Below are positions 14,599-23,226 of a DNA stretch of 64,000 nt, piece by piece (the stretch's first letter is position 1; every line of letters starts with the position of its first letter). Origin of the DNA: Candidatus Electrothrix aestuarii (GTDB taxonomy: Bacteria > Desulfobacterota > Desulfobulbia > Desulfobulbales > Desulfobulbaceae); assembly GCA_032595685.2 (NCBI GenBank), contig CP159373.1:1757001-1821000 (forward strand). Reading direction: 5' to 3'. Made by a program: the position numbers and the translations under genes. The notes under the pieces are model-generated. The model was not told the DNA's origin and did not search any database. It saw nothing but the letters and a program-made list of their open reading frames with translations.

Positions 14599-16095
14599 TT
14601 AACGTCGTACTGCAATACTATACGGCGGTGTCAGCATTTCTTCCGCCTGCTGGCTGATAATCGTCTGCGGATACTGCTTGCAGATGAGCTGAAAACATTT
14701 TTCCGCCCGTTTCTCCTTACCCTGATCCCGGTAAGCACAGCCTAGGGTAAAAAGGGAGCTTGGAATGCCGGGATAGAGCGGACGTTGTTTCATCAGGAGC
14801 AGGAGAAAGCGCGCGGCCTGGGATGTCTTGCCGGAGCGAGTATGTATTTTGGCCAGAGCAAGCATGACCGAGGGATGTAAGCGGGGCGCATCGCAGAGCT
14901 GGTCGTATTCCTGAAAATATGCTTGAAGCTCTTGCTCATTTTTTAGGGCAACAAATTGGCAAAGGAGTTTGCTGGCAGCTTTATGAAATTCTCCACTTTG
15001 CGGGCTCCGCTTTTCCAGCTGAAAAAGTCGGATAAGCATATTGATATTATGAGGATCCTTCTTGATTTCTTCCCGAATTTTTTTTCTGAGCTTTGCAGCT
15101 TCTTTGTCTGTCAAACTATCAGGAATCTCTAGATTCTGTTGTTTCGGTAAAAGGTGAAACCTTGTTCCCTTTGTTTTTGCAGGTGTACCAAGGTCTACTG
15201 TGCGTCCTACCTTCCTCCCCCCCTGAGTTTGGAAAATAAGTCCGATGAAGATGCCCGCGAGTAAACCACCTGCAAGCGCGGCCAAGTTTTGCATCTCTGG
15301 AAAATTGGCCAAGAGATAAATTTCTTTACTTATCCAGAAGGGAAAGAGAAACCAGCCAAATACGGTGGTATGCCGACTGCAAAAGCCCAGTGAGCAGAGA
15401 ACGCTGCTTTTCCTTCCGCAATATATAACCAAATAGGTTCCCATGAGCCCTGCAAGCGCACCGGATGCTCCAAGGAGAGGGCCCTGATTGAGAGGCTCAA
15501 CAAAACCAAAGGCCAAGGCTGCAAAGGCCCCGGTCATGAGATAAATCCCGAGATAGAGGATGCGGCCAATACCAATTTCTATCCAAGAGCCGACAAACCA
15601 GAGAAAGAGCATGTTGCCCACAAGGGGAATGATTCCGTCATGGAGGAATGAGTAAGTCGTAATGCCCAGATAGTTCTTGCGGGCAGGGGAGTAACCAAAA
15701 CGAAATGCCAGGCTTTGATCAAGCTTTTCTTCAAAGGTCTTGCGCTTTGGGGCCCAATCTGCAAAGCGGGGGTCCGCAGGTGGGATAAGGATCTGCTGGC
15801 GGAGCGCGGACTGGAACTGATCATCCTGGATCAGCAATTGAAAGGCCGCTGCGGGTTTTCTGCTATCCTGCAAGATCTCGGGAATGCCCTCGTGGCGGCG
15901 TTGAAGGTATTCCTGATAAACCTGCGCCTCTATCTCCAGGAGTCCTGAAGAGCGGGCCCAGGAAACCGCCTGCATGTATCTCTGTTGCTCGCTATGCTGA
16001 AAATAAATAAATATTCCTATGTTCAGCAGGATGAGCAAGAGAGTTATAAAGGGAAAACGTCGTTGAGGACCTTCGGAAAGAGGAATAATCAGCAT
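14599..16095 (-). CDS. Rhomboid-family membrane protein with TPR tail, lacking the catalytic histidine
   Basis: Residues of about 15-290 form a rhomboid fold with about six membrane segments and a loop insert of about 100 residues after the first. The catalytic serine motif GASG is present (Ser about 211). The helix that normally carries AHxxG reads NLAALAGGLLAG, with leucine (about 274) in place of histidine. The HGGxxHxxxN helix reads HDGIIPLVGN, with proline for the second histidine. This suggests an inactive rhomboid-like (pseudoprotease) protein. The C-terminal 180 residues are TPR-like helices. The ATG at 16095 has GGAG five bases upstream, which is why it is preferred over an ATG seven codons earlier. 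It overlaps the mobBA end by seven bases. Confidence 0.8.
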   Translation of the reverse strand: MLIIPLSEGPQRRFPFITLLLILLNIGIFIYFQHSEQQRYMQAVSWARSSGLLEIEAQVYQEYLQRRHEGIPEILQDSRKPAAAFQLLIQDDQFQSALRQQILIPPADPRFADWAPKRKTFEEKLDQSLAFRFGYSPARKNYLGITTYSFLHDGIIPLVGNMLFLWFVGSWIEIGIGRILYLGIYLMTGAFAALAFGFVEPLNQGPLLGASGALAGLMGTYLVIYCGRKSSVLCSLGFCSRHTTVFGWFLFPFWISKEIYLLANFPEMQNLAALAGGLLAGIFIGLIFQTQGGRKVGRTVDLGTPAKTKGTRFHLLPKQQNLEIPDSLTDKEAAKLRKKIREEIKKDPHNINMLIRLFQLEKRSPQSGEFHKAASKLLCQFVALKNEQELQAYFQEYDQLCDAPRLHPSVMLALAKIHTRSGKTSQAARFLLLLMKQRPLYPGIPSSLFTLGCAYRDQGKEKRAEKCFQLICKQYPQTIISQQAEEMLTPPYSIAVRR

Positions 16096-17192
16096 GGGTT
16101 CTCCAATTTTCGGCAAGCTCTCTTGTCTGTTCCTTGTACCTGCTCTGGAGTGTTAACATTGCGCCAGGAGCTATGGAGGTGCTCAGGAGGCTGAGCATGA
16201 CAGATACCTGTCGTATTGGCTAAGCGACTGATTCTGAGAGAACCCGAGGCAGCAATTGCTTCCAGTTGCGGGCGGCAACGGAAATCATACCAGGCAAGGA
16301 GGGGCTCAAGATGACCATTTCCGTGCAGATCAGGTAGGACAGCCCGGACACCGGGTCGGCGTTGGGCAAGAAGCCAATCCAGGCTTTCTGTCTGGACATC
16401 GGGTTGATCGCAGGCCATGACCAGCCAAGAGGCCGCACCATGCCAGCGCATAACAGAGAGGATGCCTGCAAGAGGACCTGCCAGCCCTGGGGCATCAGGG
16501 ATGCGGGGGAGGTGGCTCAATGATTTGGGTATGTCTCCTGAACCGGAGATAACAACTTGATCGACCTTGGGAGAGAGGACTTCTACCGCGTGTTCAAGCC
16601 AGGTTTGATTCTTTTCCCTGATAAGATGTTTGGGTCTACCCATTCGGCTGCTTTTACCACCGATCAGTACGCAACCCCAAATGGGTGTTTGTTCCCATGT
16701 CGTGCTTATCAGTGATTGGACATGCTCGAAAACCCGATCAACTGAGAGTTGTTCTTTGCTCAGGGTAGCGAGGACAGGTCCTTTATTTTCCTGTGGCAGG
16801 TCATGTTGACCATTTGGACCGGAAAGCCAGATTTTGGGAACAGCTGTTGCCGCATGTCCTTCCACGAACACGATATCATAGGAGGAACAGAGCGTAACCA
16901 GAAAGGGGATCAGATCCCCTTGTTGATGATGGCGAATAAAGTGCTGTTCTCCAAAAAGGGCAACATCCGCGCCCGCAGAGAAGAAACGATCACTATCCTT
17001 ACCAGGGGTATCCACCTGGACCTTATGTGCCCCGTCTTTTACCACGGCAACCTGTAGGCCTTGAGAGCGCAGACGGGGGATTAAGGCCTCAATCAGCGTG
17101 GTCTTACCTGATCCGCTATACCCACAGATTCCCAGGACAGGGTAAGGCGTCAGGGGATGTGCCAGCGGATGGGCATCCGGTGTTCTTCCCAT
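16089..17192 (-). CDS. MobB-MobA fusion for molybdenum cofactor guanylation
   Basis: A bifunctional protein of 367 residues. The MobB part (about 18-165) is a P-loop GTP-binding adaptor with Walker A GYSGSGKTTL and the VVKDG, DS-R and FVEGHA segments. The MobA part (about 170-367) is a nucleotidyltransferase with GGKSSRMGRPK, the loop that binds GTP, and the CDQPD metal site. Together they attach GMP to Mo- or W-molybdopterin to form MGD for DMSO-reductase-family enzymes. MobB and MobA are usually separate; this fusion order is known. It starts 3 bp after the mqnD stop, so it is part of the same minus-strand unit. Confidence 0.93.
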   Translation of the reverse strand: MGRTPDAHPLAHPLTPYPVLGICGYSGSGKTTLIEALIPRLRSQGLQVAVVKDGAHKVQVDTPGKDSDRFFSAGADVALFGEQHFIRHHQQGDLIPFLVTLCSSYDIVFVEGHAATAVPKIWLSGPNGQHDLPQENKGPVLATLSKEQLSVDRVFEHVQSLISTTWEQTPIWGCVLIGGKSSRMGRPKHLIREKNQTWLEHAVEVLSPKVDQVVISGSGDIPKSLSHLPRIPDAPGLAGPLAGILSVMRWHGAASWLVMACDQPDVQTESLDWLLAQRRPGVRAVLPDLHGNGHLEPLLAWYDFRCRPQLEAIAASGSLRISRLANTTGICHAQPPEHLHSSWRNVNTPEQVQGTDKRACRKLENPC

Positions 17193-17194
17193 AA

Positions 17195-18028
17195 TTAGCT
17201 GTTTATTCCTGAAGAAGAATCGGCGAAAATTCCAGCTCTTTTTCCTCGACGCAGCAATTCCTGAACCGCTGCTCTTCCGATATCTGTAAGGTCGAGGGAA
17301 AAATCATTTACATAAAGAGCGATATGCTCGGAAATTACCTGCTCATCCAGCTCCTGGGCATGCTCTTTGATGTATGCGGTGCAGGCATCGGGGTGGGCAA
17401 AGGCCCAGCGGAGACTGGCAGCTATAGCCTCTTCGGTTTCTTTGATGACCTGTTCACCAAGGCTGGTGCGGGCTGCGATACAACCCAGGGGAATAGGAAG
17501 TCCGGTTTCCTGCTCCCACCACTCTCCCAGGTCTTGTACACTGGTCAGCCCATAATTTTGGTAGGTAAATCGGCTTTCGTGAATAATAACACCCGCATCA
17601 GCCTTTCCTTCTTGCAGGGCTGTCATGATTTTATCAAAGGGCATCACGATTATTTCGCCGTGAATCGGGAGGTAGAGTTTCAGCAGGAGCGCCGCTGTTG
17701 TGTATTTTCCCGGAATGGCTATTCTCCAGGAAGAGGGGGCGTTTTTTTGCTCTGGCCGGGTCACCAGAAGTGGACCGCAGCAACGCCCAAGGGCTGCGCC
17801 GGTATTCAGCATAGTGTACTGATTCTGCACATGCCCTAAGGCGTGGAAGGATAATTTTGTTACATCCAGCGTAGCTGCATTGGCCCATTTGTTGAGGGTT
17901 TCCACATCTTCAAGTTGCGGAGCTGCAAAATCTATGTGCCGGAGAGGGATTTTTCCATGCATAAGGGCATAGAAAATAAAGGTGTCATTGGGGCATGGTG
18001 AGTAGCCTATGGTAAGCTCGGGGGCCAT
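17195..18028 (-). CDS. mqnD: 1,4-dihydroxy-6-naphthoate synthase (MqnD) of the futalosine menaquinone pathway
   Basis: MqnD converts cyclic dehypoxanthine futalosine to 1,4-dihydroxy-6-naphthoate, a step in menaquinone synthesis that avoids the classical Men enzymes. It has a periplasmic-binding-protein-like fold of 277 residues. The family start is TIGYSPCPNDTFIFYAL, with further conserved stretches DVTKLSFHALGHV, LGRCCGPLLV and GVIIHESRFTY. Length is normal. It is the first gene of the minus-strand run and is divergent from yceD across about 320 bp, which should hold both promoters; no confident promoter could be read there. Other mqn genes are not in the window. Confidence 0.93.
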   Translation of the reverse strand: MAPELTIGYSPCPNDTFIFYALMHGKIPLRHIDFAAPQLEDVETLNKWANAATLDVTKLSFHALGHVQNQYTMLNTGAALGRCCGPLLVTRPEQKNAPSSWRIAIPGKYTTAALLLKLYLPIHGEIIVMPFDKIMTALQEGKADAGVIIHESRFTYQNYGLTSVQDLGEWWEQETGLPIPLGCIAARTSLGEQVIKETEEAIAASLRWAFAHPDACTAYIKEHAQELDEQVISEHIALYVNDFSLDLTDIGRAAVQELLRRGKRAGIFADSSSGINS

Positions 18029-18349
18029 AATTTCTCAGTCAATGTTGCCGCTGAAATATTGAGTTGTGGATTGGGATTGTCTGCTGTCTTTCTGTTCTGC
18101 TGTCTCCTCCACCTTCTTATCCAATCTTTATAGGGTATCCTTAATGTATCATTTCTGTCAAGCTTTGAGAGGGATGGCGCGCAATCCCTAATGGCTTGCA
18201 ACAAGATTCAGAGGCGGTGTTTTTGCATCTTTTTGCTGTGCTCACCCAATTCTGCATTTTTTTTCTTGTCATAGCTTGTTGTTTTTGTGTATGGTGGCTA
18301 TTCTTGCAAAAAGTAGCGTTTGTTTACAGGCAGTCTGCCAGACATCGAC

Positions 18350-18865
18350 ATGAAAGTTCAATTTACAGATATTTCTACAGCAGGCAGTCGTTACATCATT
18401 ACGGACGACAAATGGCTTGCCCTGACAGATTTCCAGAAAAGCGCTCCAGTACATGCGGAGTTGACACTCACACGGAAAAGTGATACACGAGTTGAGGTGT
18501 ATGGCAATCTGGATGTCGGACTGCTGTTGGCCTGCGACCGTTGTCTTGCTGACTATAGTTTTGCTGTTCAGGTGAGTTTTCATTACATCCTGGACAGGGA
18601 AAGCGAAGAAAGCGGTCATATAAAAGAACTCGAATGCACAACGGCTAATCTTGATATTATTCAGGTAGAAGAGCCTGCTGTGGATATTCCAGATTTGCTT
18701 CGGCAGCAATTGTATTTGGTGTTGCCGGAAAAGAAGATATGCTCGCCAGCCTGCAAAGGACTGTGTATACAGTGCGGAACAAATCTGAATGACGGCGCAT
18801 GTTCCTGTGATCAGGAAATGAGTAACTCCCCTTTTGCAGTTTTGGCATCGCTGAAAAAAGGCTAA
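18350..18865 (+). CDS. YceD-family (DUF177) protein
   Basis: A 171-residue protein of the YceD/DUF177 family, a conserved factor linked to 23S rRNA or ribosome-subunit maturation. Visible features are the cysteine pair CDRCL in the middle, the VDIPDLLRQQLYLVLPEKKICS helix and strand, and a C-terminal four-cysteine cluster (CSPACKGLCIQCG). It sits directly before rpmF, plsX and fabH, the classical order for this family. An upstream TTG in the same frame would add 10 residues; the ATG at 18350 is preferred because it gives the usual MKVQF-type start, although no strong ribosome site is visible. Confidence 0.88.
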   Translation: MKVQFTDISTAGSRYIITDDKWLALTDFQKSAPVHAELTLTRKSDTRVEVYGNLDVGLLLACDRCLADYSFAVQVSFHYILDRESEESGHIKELECTTANLDIIQVEEPAVDIPDLLRQQLYLVLPEKKICSPACKGLCIQCGTNLNDGACSCDQEMSNSPFAVLASLKKG

Positions 18866-18954
18866 ATGCGGCCTTAAAGGCGAACGATATATAATAATAA
18901 AATAATCTGAATAATATTCAGGATAATTACGTTTTTTTCTTCAGGAGGAAGGTC

Positions 18955-19143
18955 ATGGCATTACCAAAAAGACGACATTCTCGTTCACGAACCCGGAAAC
19001 GCAGAGCGCATGATTTTTTGACCGGTCCCAGCGTGGGCCGTTGCCCGGAATGCGGTGAGCCGAAAATGCCGCATCAATTATGTTCCGGTTGTGGAACCTA
19101 TAAAGGGAAAACTTTTTATCAGTTCGGAGACGAGCTGGATTAG
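18955..19143 (+). CDS. rpmF: 50S ribosomal protein L32
   Basis: 62 residues with the standard L32 start (MALPKRRHSRSRTRKRRAH) and a zinc-ribbon made of CPEC and CSGC. A strong AGGAGGAAGG site precedes the ATG. It is followed nine bases later by plsX, as in many bacteria. Confidence 0.97.
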   Translation: MALPKRRHSRSRTRKRRAHDFLTGPSVGRCPECGEPKMPHQLCSGCGTYKGKTFYQFGDELD

Positions 19144-19151
19144 GCTGACCT

Positions 19152-20168
19152 GTGAAGATAGCCCTTGATGCGATGGGTGGTGATCAGGGGCCTGAGTTGT
19201 TGATTGATGGAGCGCTCCAAGCTCTTAAGAAAAATAAGGAGCTTTCTGTTGTCCTGCTTGGCCCTGAAGATCTGCTCAAAGAACGGGTTGCGCAATGCGC
19301 CGAGTCTGGCAGCATTACCGAACGACTGCTTATTGAGCATGCCCCTGAGACCATTACTATGGAAGAGTCCCCTGTGGAAGCCATCCGCAAGAAAAAGGAC
19401 TCAACCATAATGCTCGGTTTTAATTTGGTGAAGAATGGGCAGGCGGATGCTGTGGTTTCGGCTGGCCATTCCGGGGCTACTATGGCAGCAGCCATACGAA
19501 AACTTGGGCGGTTAGACGGAGTTTCCCGCCCAGGTATTGCCAGTCTGTTTCCTACCCGAAAGGCTCCGGTCATGCTGATGGATATCGGTGCTAATGTCGA
19601 TTGCCGTCCCCAGCATCTTTGTCAGTTTGCTGTCATGGCCTCTTCTTGTTTTGCCCTTCTTCAGAATAAGAAGAATCCTCGCGTCGGGTTGCTGAGTATT
19701 GGCTCTGAACCGGGCAAGGGCAATGCCTTGATCAAGGAAACGCATGAGCGACTGAGCCGGAGTAATCTTAATTTCGCTGGCAATGTGGAAGGCCGAGACG
19801 TATACAGCGGTGAGCTTGATGTGGTGGTCTGCGATGGCTTTGTTGGCAATATCTCCCTCAAAATCAGTGAGGGACTTGCTGAAGCAGCCATGCATATGCT
19901 GAAGGACGAGATTATGAAATCTGTCCAGGCAAAGATTGGCTATCTTCTTATTCGTAAAGCATTTTCTGCATTTCGCAAGCGAGTAGATTACGCTGAATAT
20001 GGTGGTGCGCCTTTGCTGGGGATTAACGGAATCGGTATTATTTGTCATGGCTCATCATCGTCAGTAGCTATTTGTAACGCCATAGGTGAGGCTGCCAAGT
20101 TGGTGGAATACAAAGTGAACGATTCTATAGTTCAGTCATTGCAGCAGCATATCCCGCGTAGCTGTTAA
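19152..20168 (+). CDS. plsX: Phosphate acyltransferase PlsX
   Basis: It makes acyl-phosphate from acyl-ACP, feeding PlsY in phospholipid synthesis. The 338 residues start with KIALDAMGGDQGPE, the PlsX signature, and contain the SAGHSGATMAAA and DIGANVDCRP segments and GNISLKISEG near the C-terminus. The start codon is GTG at 19152, nine bases after the rpmF stop; there is no better ATG. Peripheral membrane enzyme. It belongs to the yceD-rpmF-plsX-fabH run. Confidence 0.96.
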   Translation: MKIALDAMGGDQGPELLIDGALQALKKNKELSVVLLGPEDLLKERVAQCAESGSITERLLIEHAPETITMEESPVEAIRKKKDSTIMLGFNLVKNGQADAVVSAGHSGATMAAAIRKLGRLDGVSRPGIASLFPTRKAPVMLMDIGANVDCRPQHLCQFAVMASSCFALLQNKKNPRVGLLSIGSEPGKGNALIKETHERLSRSNLNFAGNVEGRDVYSGELDVVVCDGFVGNISLKISEGLAEAAMHMLKDEIMKSVQAKIGYLLIRKAFSAFRKRVDYAEYGGAPLLGINGIGIICHGSSSSVAICNAIGEAAKLVEYKVNDSIVQSLQQHIPRSC

Positions 20169-20180
20169 GAGGAAAGATTT

Positions 20181-21161
20181 ATGCACCGTGCTGTTGTCCT
20201 TGGAACCGGTTCCTGCTTGCCTCGTCGAGTGTTGACAAATGATGATCTTGAGCAGATGGTGGATACCTCAGATGATTGGATTACCGCTCGTACTGGCATC
20301 CGCACTCGACGTATCGCCGGTAAGGGGGAGCAGAACTATCAACTAGCTTCTCGGGCAGCAGAAAAAGCTTTGGCCGCAGCTGGAGTCAGTGCTGAAGAGA
20401 TTGATCTTATTGCTGTTGCTACCCTGACCCCTCATATGATGATGCCCTCCTGTGCCTGTTTTGTCCAGGCGGAGATAGGGGCGAAAAAGGCCTTTGCCTT
20501 TGATTTGAATGCCGCCTGTTCAGGGTTTCTTTATGGCCTGGATATGGCGAGCAAATACATAGCAGCAAATCCAGAGATGAAGGTTTTGCTGATCGGCTCA
20601 GAAACCCTGTCTGCAAGGATGAACTGGGAAGATCGCAATACCTGTATTCTGTTCGGTGACGGCGCAGGAGCCTGTGTGCTTACTGGTGCTGGTGTTCAGC
20701 AGAGAGGAATTATCGATTGCAACCTCTACTCAGACGGAAGCCTCTGGAAACTTCTTTATATGGACAGCCCAGCCAGTCGAAACCCGGATCTTTTTCTTGA
20801 AGAACGTAATGGCTGTTTCATGCAGATGACCGGACGTGACGTATTTAAGTACGCTGTCCGCGCCATGGAAAATGCTGTTCTTGACCTGCTCGATCGTCAG
20901 CAGGTTTCAATACATGACATTTCTTTGATCATTCCCCATCAGGCAAATATACGAATTCTCAGTAAGTTGGCCGAGAGGATCGGCGCTGATCAGGAAAAGG
21001 TATTCATTAACGTCGATAAATATGGTAATACTTCCGCAGCAAGCATTCCCATAGCCCTTGATGAGGCCAGTAGACAGAATCGTCTTGAACAAGGTGATAT
21101 TGTGCTTTTTTGTTCCTTTGGTGGCGGGTTTACATGGGGCTCTATGCTGATGCAATGGTAA
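20181..21161 (+). CDS. fabH: Beta-ketoacyl-ACP synthase III
   Basis: It starts fatty-acid synthesis by condensing an acyl-CoA with malonyl-ACP. The 326 residues carry the thiolase-fold triad: cysteine in DLNAACSGF, histidine in IIPHQANIRI and asparagine in KYGNTSAASIP. The N-terminal TSDDWITARTGIRTRRIA stretch is typical. A GAGGAAAGA site lies upstream of the ATG. It follows plsX by 12 bp and precedes an acyl-CoA dehydrogenase, so the fatty-acid run continues into redox genes. Confidence 0.96.
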   Translation: MHRAVVLGTGSCLPRRVLTNDDLEQMVDTSDDWITARTGIRTRRIAGKGEQNYQLASRAAEKALAAAGVSAEEIDLIAVATLTPHMMMPSCACFVQAEIGAKKAFAFDLNAACSGFLYGLDMASKYIAANPEMKVLLIGSETLSARMNWEDRNTCILFGDGAGACVLTGAGVQQRGIIDCNLYSDGSLWKLLYMDSPASRNPDLFLEERNGCFMQMTGRDVFKYAVRAMENAVLDLLDRQQVSIHDISLIIPHQANIRILSKLAERIGADQEKVFINVDKYGNTSAASIPIALDEASRQNRLEQGDIVLFCSFGGGFTWGSMLMQW

Positions 21162-21189
21162 GAGGAGCGGGAGAGGAAAGGAGAGCAAG

Positions 21190-22338
21190 GTGGATTATTT
21201 TCTGACTGAAGAACAACAGATGATCAAGGATACCGCCCGGGAGCTTGCGAATGAGAAAATCATTCCCAAGCGGGCAGAGCTTGATGAACGAAACGAATTT
21301 GCCAGCGATATCCTTAAGGACATAGCAAAGGCAGATCTTTTTTCCATCTTTGTTCCAGAGGAACATGGCGGCCTCGGCGGCGGTTCTTTTGAGGCTGTTC
21401 TTGCCTTGGAAGAGTTAGCTCGTGGCTGCGTGGGGGTAGCCACCAGTTTCGCTGCGAATGGCCTGGGTATCCTGCCTATACTCATTGGCGGAAGTAGGGA
21501 AATGAAGGAGAAATACCTTGCTTCTTTTGCTGAAGGAACATGCTGGGCAGCCTTTGGTTTGACCGAGGCCGGTGCCGGTTCTGATGCTGCCGGTGTGAAA
21601 ACCACTGCGGTCCTTGATGGCGACGAGTGGGTGCTGAACGGCACTAAGCAATGGATTACCAATGGTGGTGAAGCGCAAATTTACACCATCCTTGCCCTCA
21701 CCAATCCAGAAAAGGGTATCCGCGGAGCCTCTCTTTTTCTCGTTGAAGATGGAGATCCTGGTTTTTCTTACGGTAAAAAAGAAGACAAGATGGGGATTAG
21801 GGCCTCAGCTACCCGTGAGCTGGTCATGAAGGATTGCCGCATTCCCAAAGATCGACTTATCGGGAAAAAAGGGACAGGATTTATCACTGTTATGAAAACT
21901 CTGGATGTCTCACGACCAAGTATAGCTTCCTTGGCTGTTGGTTTAGGACAGGCTGCTCTTGACGAGGCAGCTGTTTATGCGAAGCAGCGGGTTCAATTCG
22001 GTAAAGCTATCATCAGCTTCCAGGCTGTCCAGCATATGCTGGCAGACATGGCCATTCAGATTGAAGCGGCCCGAAGCTTGGTATACAACACAGCCAAGCA
22101 TATTGATGCCCATCCCAAGGATATGAGCAAGGGCTCCTCCATGTGCAAGGTCTTTGCTACGGATATGGCGATGAAGGTGACCACGGATGCGGTGCAGGTT
22201 ATGGGTGGTTACGGATACATGAAGGAATATCCGGTGGAGAAAATGATGCGTGATGCTAAGATCCTACAGATCTATGAAGGGACGAATCAGATTCAACGTA
22301 ATGTGATCGGTCAGGAACTGAACAAGGAATACGCCTGA
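21190..22338 (+). CDS. Acyl-CoA dehydrogenase (short-chain / butyryl-CoA dehydrogenase type)
   Basis: An FAD flavoprotein of 382 residues. It has the two family signatures: GLTEAGAGSD in the middle domain, with WITNGG for FAD contacts, and the C-terminal QVMGGYGYMKEYPVEKMMRDAK region. The catalytic glutamate is in QIYEGTNQIQRN, the position used by short-chain dehydrogenases. The start is GTG at 21190 after GGAAAGGAG. Downstream etfB and etfA, the latter with a ferredoxin domain, suggest that it works with this ETF, oxidising acyl-CoA or, in reverse, reducing an enoyl-CoA. Its place inside a fatty-acid synthesis run is unusual. Confidence 0.94.
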   Translation: MDYFLTEEQQMIKDTARELANEKIIPKRAELDERNEFASDILKDIAKADLFSIFVPEEHGGLGGGSFEAVLALEELARGCVGVATSFAANGLGILPILIGGSREMKEKYLASFAEGTCWAAFGLTEAGAGSDAAGVKTTAVLDGDEWVLNGTKQWITNGGEAQIYTILALTNPEKGIRGASLFLVEDGDPGFSYGKKEDKMGIRASATRELVMKDCRIPKDRLIGKKGTGFITVMKTLDVSRPSIASLAVGLGQAALDEAAVYAKQRVQFGKAIISFQAVQHMLADMAIQIEAARSLVYNTAKHIDAHPKDMSKGSSMCKVFATDMAMKVTTDAVQVMGGYGYMKEYPVEKMMRDAKILQIYEGTNQIQRNVIGQELNKEYA

Positions 22339-22351
22339 ATTTGACTCGTTG

Positions 22352-22420
22352 TATAGTAGGGGCGAATCCCTGTGTTCGCCCTGACTACACCGGGCAGACA
22401 GAGAGATCTGCCCCTATAGT
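22352..22420. repeat. Small inverted-repeat element between acyl-CoA dehydrogenase and etfB
   Basis: It begins TATAGTAGGGGCGAA and ends TCTGCCCCTATAG, so its ends are complementary. Inside it are two further stems: GGGCGAA/TTCGCCC and GGGCAGA/TCTGCCC. It lies in the 108-bp gap of what otherwise looks like an operon. The arm GTAGGGGCGA is shared with the palindrome at 8130-8157. The transcript would fold strongly here, possibly affecting relative expression of the ETF genes. Confidence 0.75.
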
Positions 22421-22446
22421 TTTTGATCGGAAAATTAATATAGAGC

Positions 22447-23226
22447 ATGAATATCGTCGTCTGTATAAAGCAGGTACCTGAAGCTAAGGATGTCCGCCTG
22501 GATCCCAAGACCAACACCCTGTCACGGGAAGGCGTGCAATCTATCATGAACCCTTTTGATCGCCATGCCCTGGAAGAAGGCGTGAGCTTGAAGGAAAAGG
22601 TTGGTGGTAAGGTCACCGTCTTATCTATGGGACCTCCCCAGGCACAAGATGTCTTGCGTGAGGCCATTGCCTGCGGTGCTGATGAGGGTGTGCTGGTTTC
22701 TGATCGGGCTTTTGCAGGCGCTGATACTTGGGCGACTTCCTATACCTTGGCCAAAGCTGTGGAGACAGTGGGCAAGGCAGATCTGATCCTTTGCGGCAAA
22801 CAGGCCATTGATGGCGATACCGCGCAAGTTGGCCCGGGATTGGCTTCTCGTTTGAATCTGCCCTACGTAACCTGCGTCCAGAAAACCCGTGAGGTGAGTG
22901 AGACCGCGATCCAGGTCGAGCGCATGATGGACGATGGTTATGATGTGGTGCAGCTTCCCATCCCGGCTTTACTCACCGTGGTCAAAGATATTAATGAGCC
23001 TCGGGTACCTTCCCTGAAAGGGAAGATGAAGGCAAAGAAAGCAGAGATCAAGGTCCTGTCTGCTGCTGATATCGGGGCAGAGGCGGATTGCATCGGTCTT
23101 GCCGGTTCACCGACCCAGGTAGCAAAAGTCTTTTCTCCTGAAGCACGTGGAGAGCGGAGAATGTTTTCAGGGACAGCCGAGGAGCAAGTTGAGCAATTGC
23201 TGAAAGAGATCAAGGGGTATTTATAA
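22447..23226 (+). CDS. etfB: Electron transfer flavoprotein beta subunit
   Basis: The 259-residue ETF beta subunit starts MNIVVCIKQVPEAKDVRLD and contains the AMP or second-FAD site region (GKQAIDGDTAQVGPGLASRLNLP) and the beta signature VERMMDDGYDVVQLPIPALLTV. With EtfA it passes electrons between acyl-CoA dehydrogenase and a quinone reductase, NADH or ferredoxin. The stop overlaps the etfA start, so translation is coupled. Whether it bifurcates electrons cannot be settled by eye. Confidence 0.95.
   Translation: MNIVVCIKQVPEAKDVRLDPKTNTLSREGVQSIMNPFDRHALEEGVSLKEKVGGKVTVLSMGPPQAQDVLREAIACGADEGVLVSDRAFAGADTWATSYTLAKAVETVGKADLILCGKQAIDGDTAQVGPGLASRLNLPYVTCVQKTREVSETAIQVERMMDDGYDVVQLPIPALLTVVKDINEPRVPSLKGKMKAKKAEIKVLSAADIGAEADCIGLAGSPTQVAKVFSPEARGERRMFSGTAEEQVEQLLKEIKGYL

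Noticed and set aside
18029-18349. Riboswitch or tRNA in the mqnD-yceD divergent gap
   Set aside because: No cloverleaf, conserved riboswitch core or strong stem was visible; it most likely holds only two promoters.
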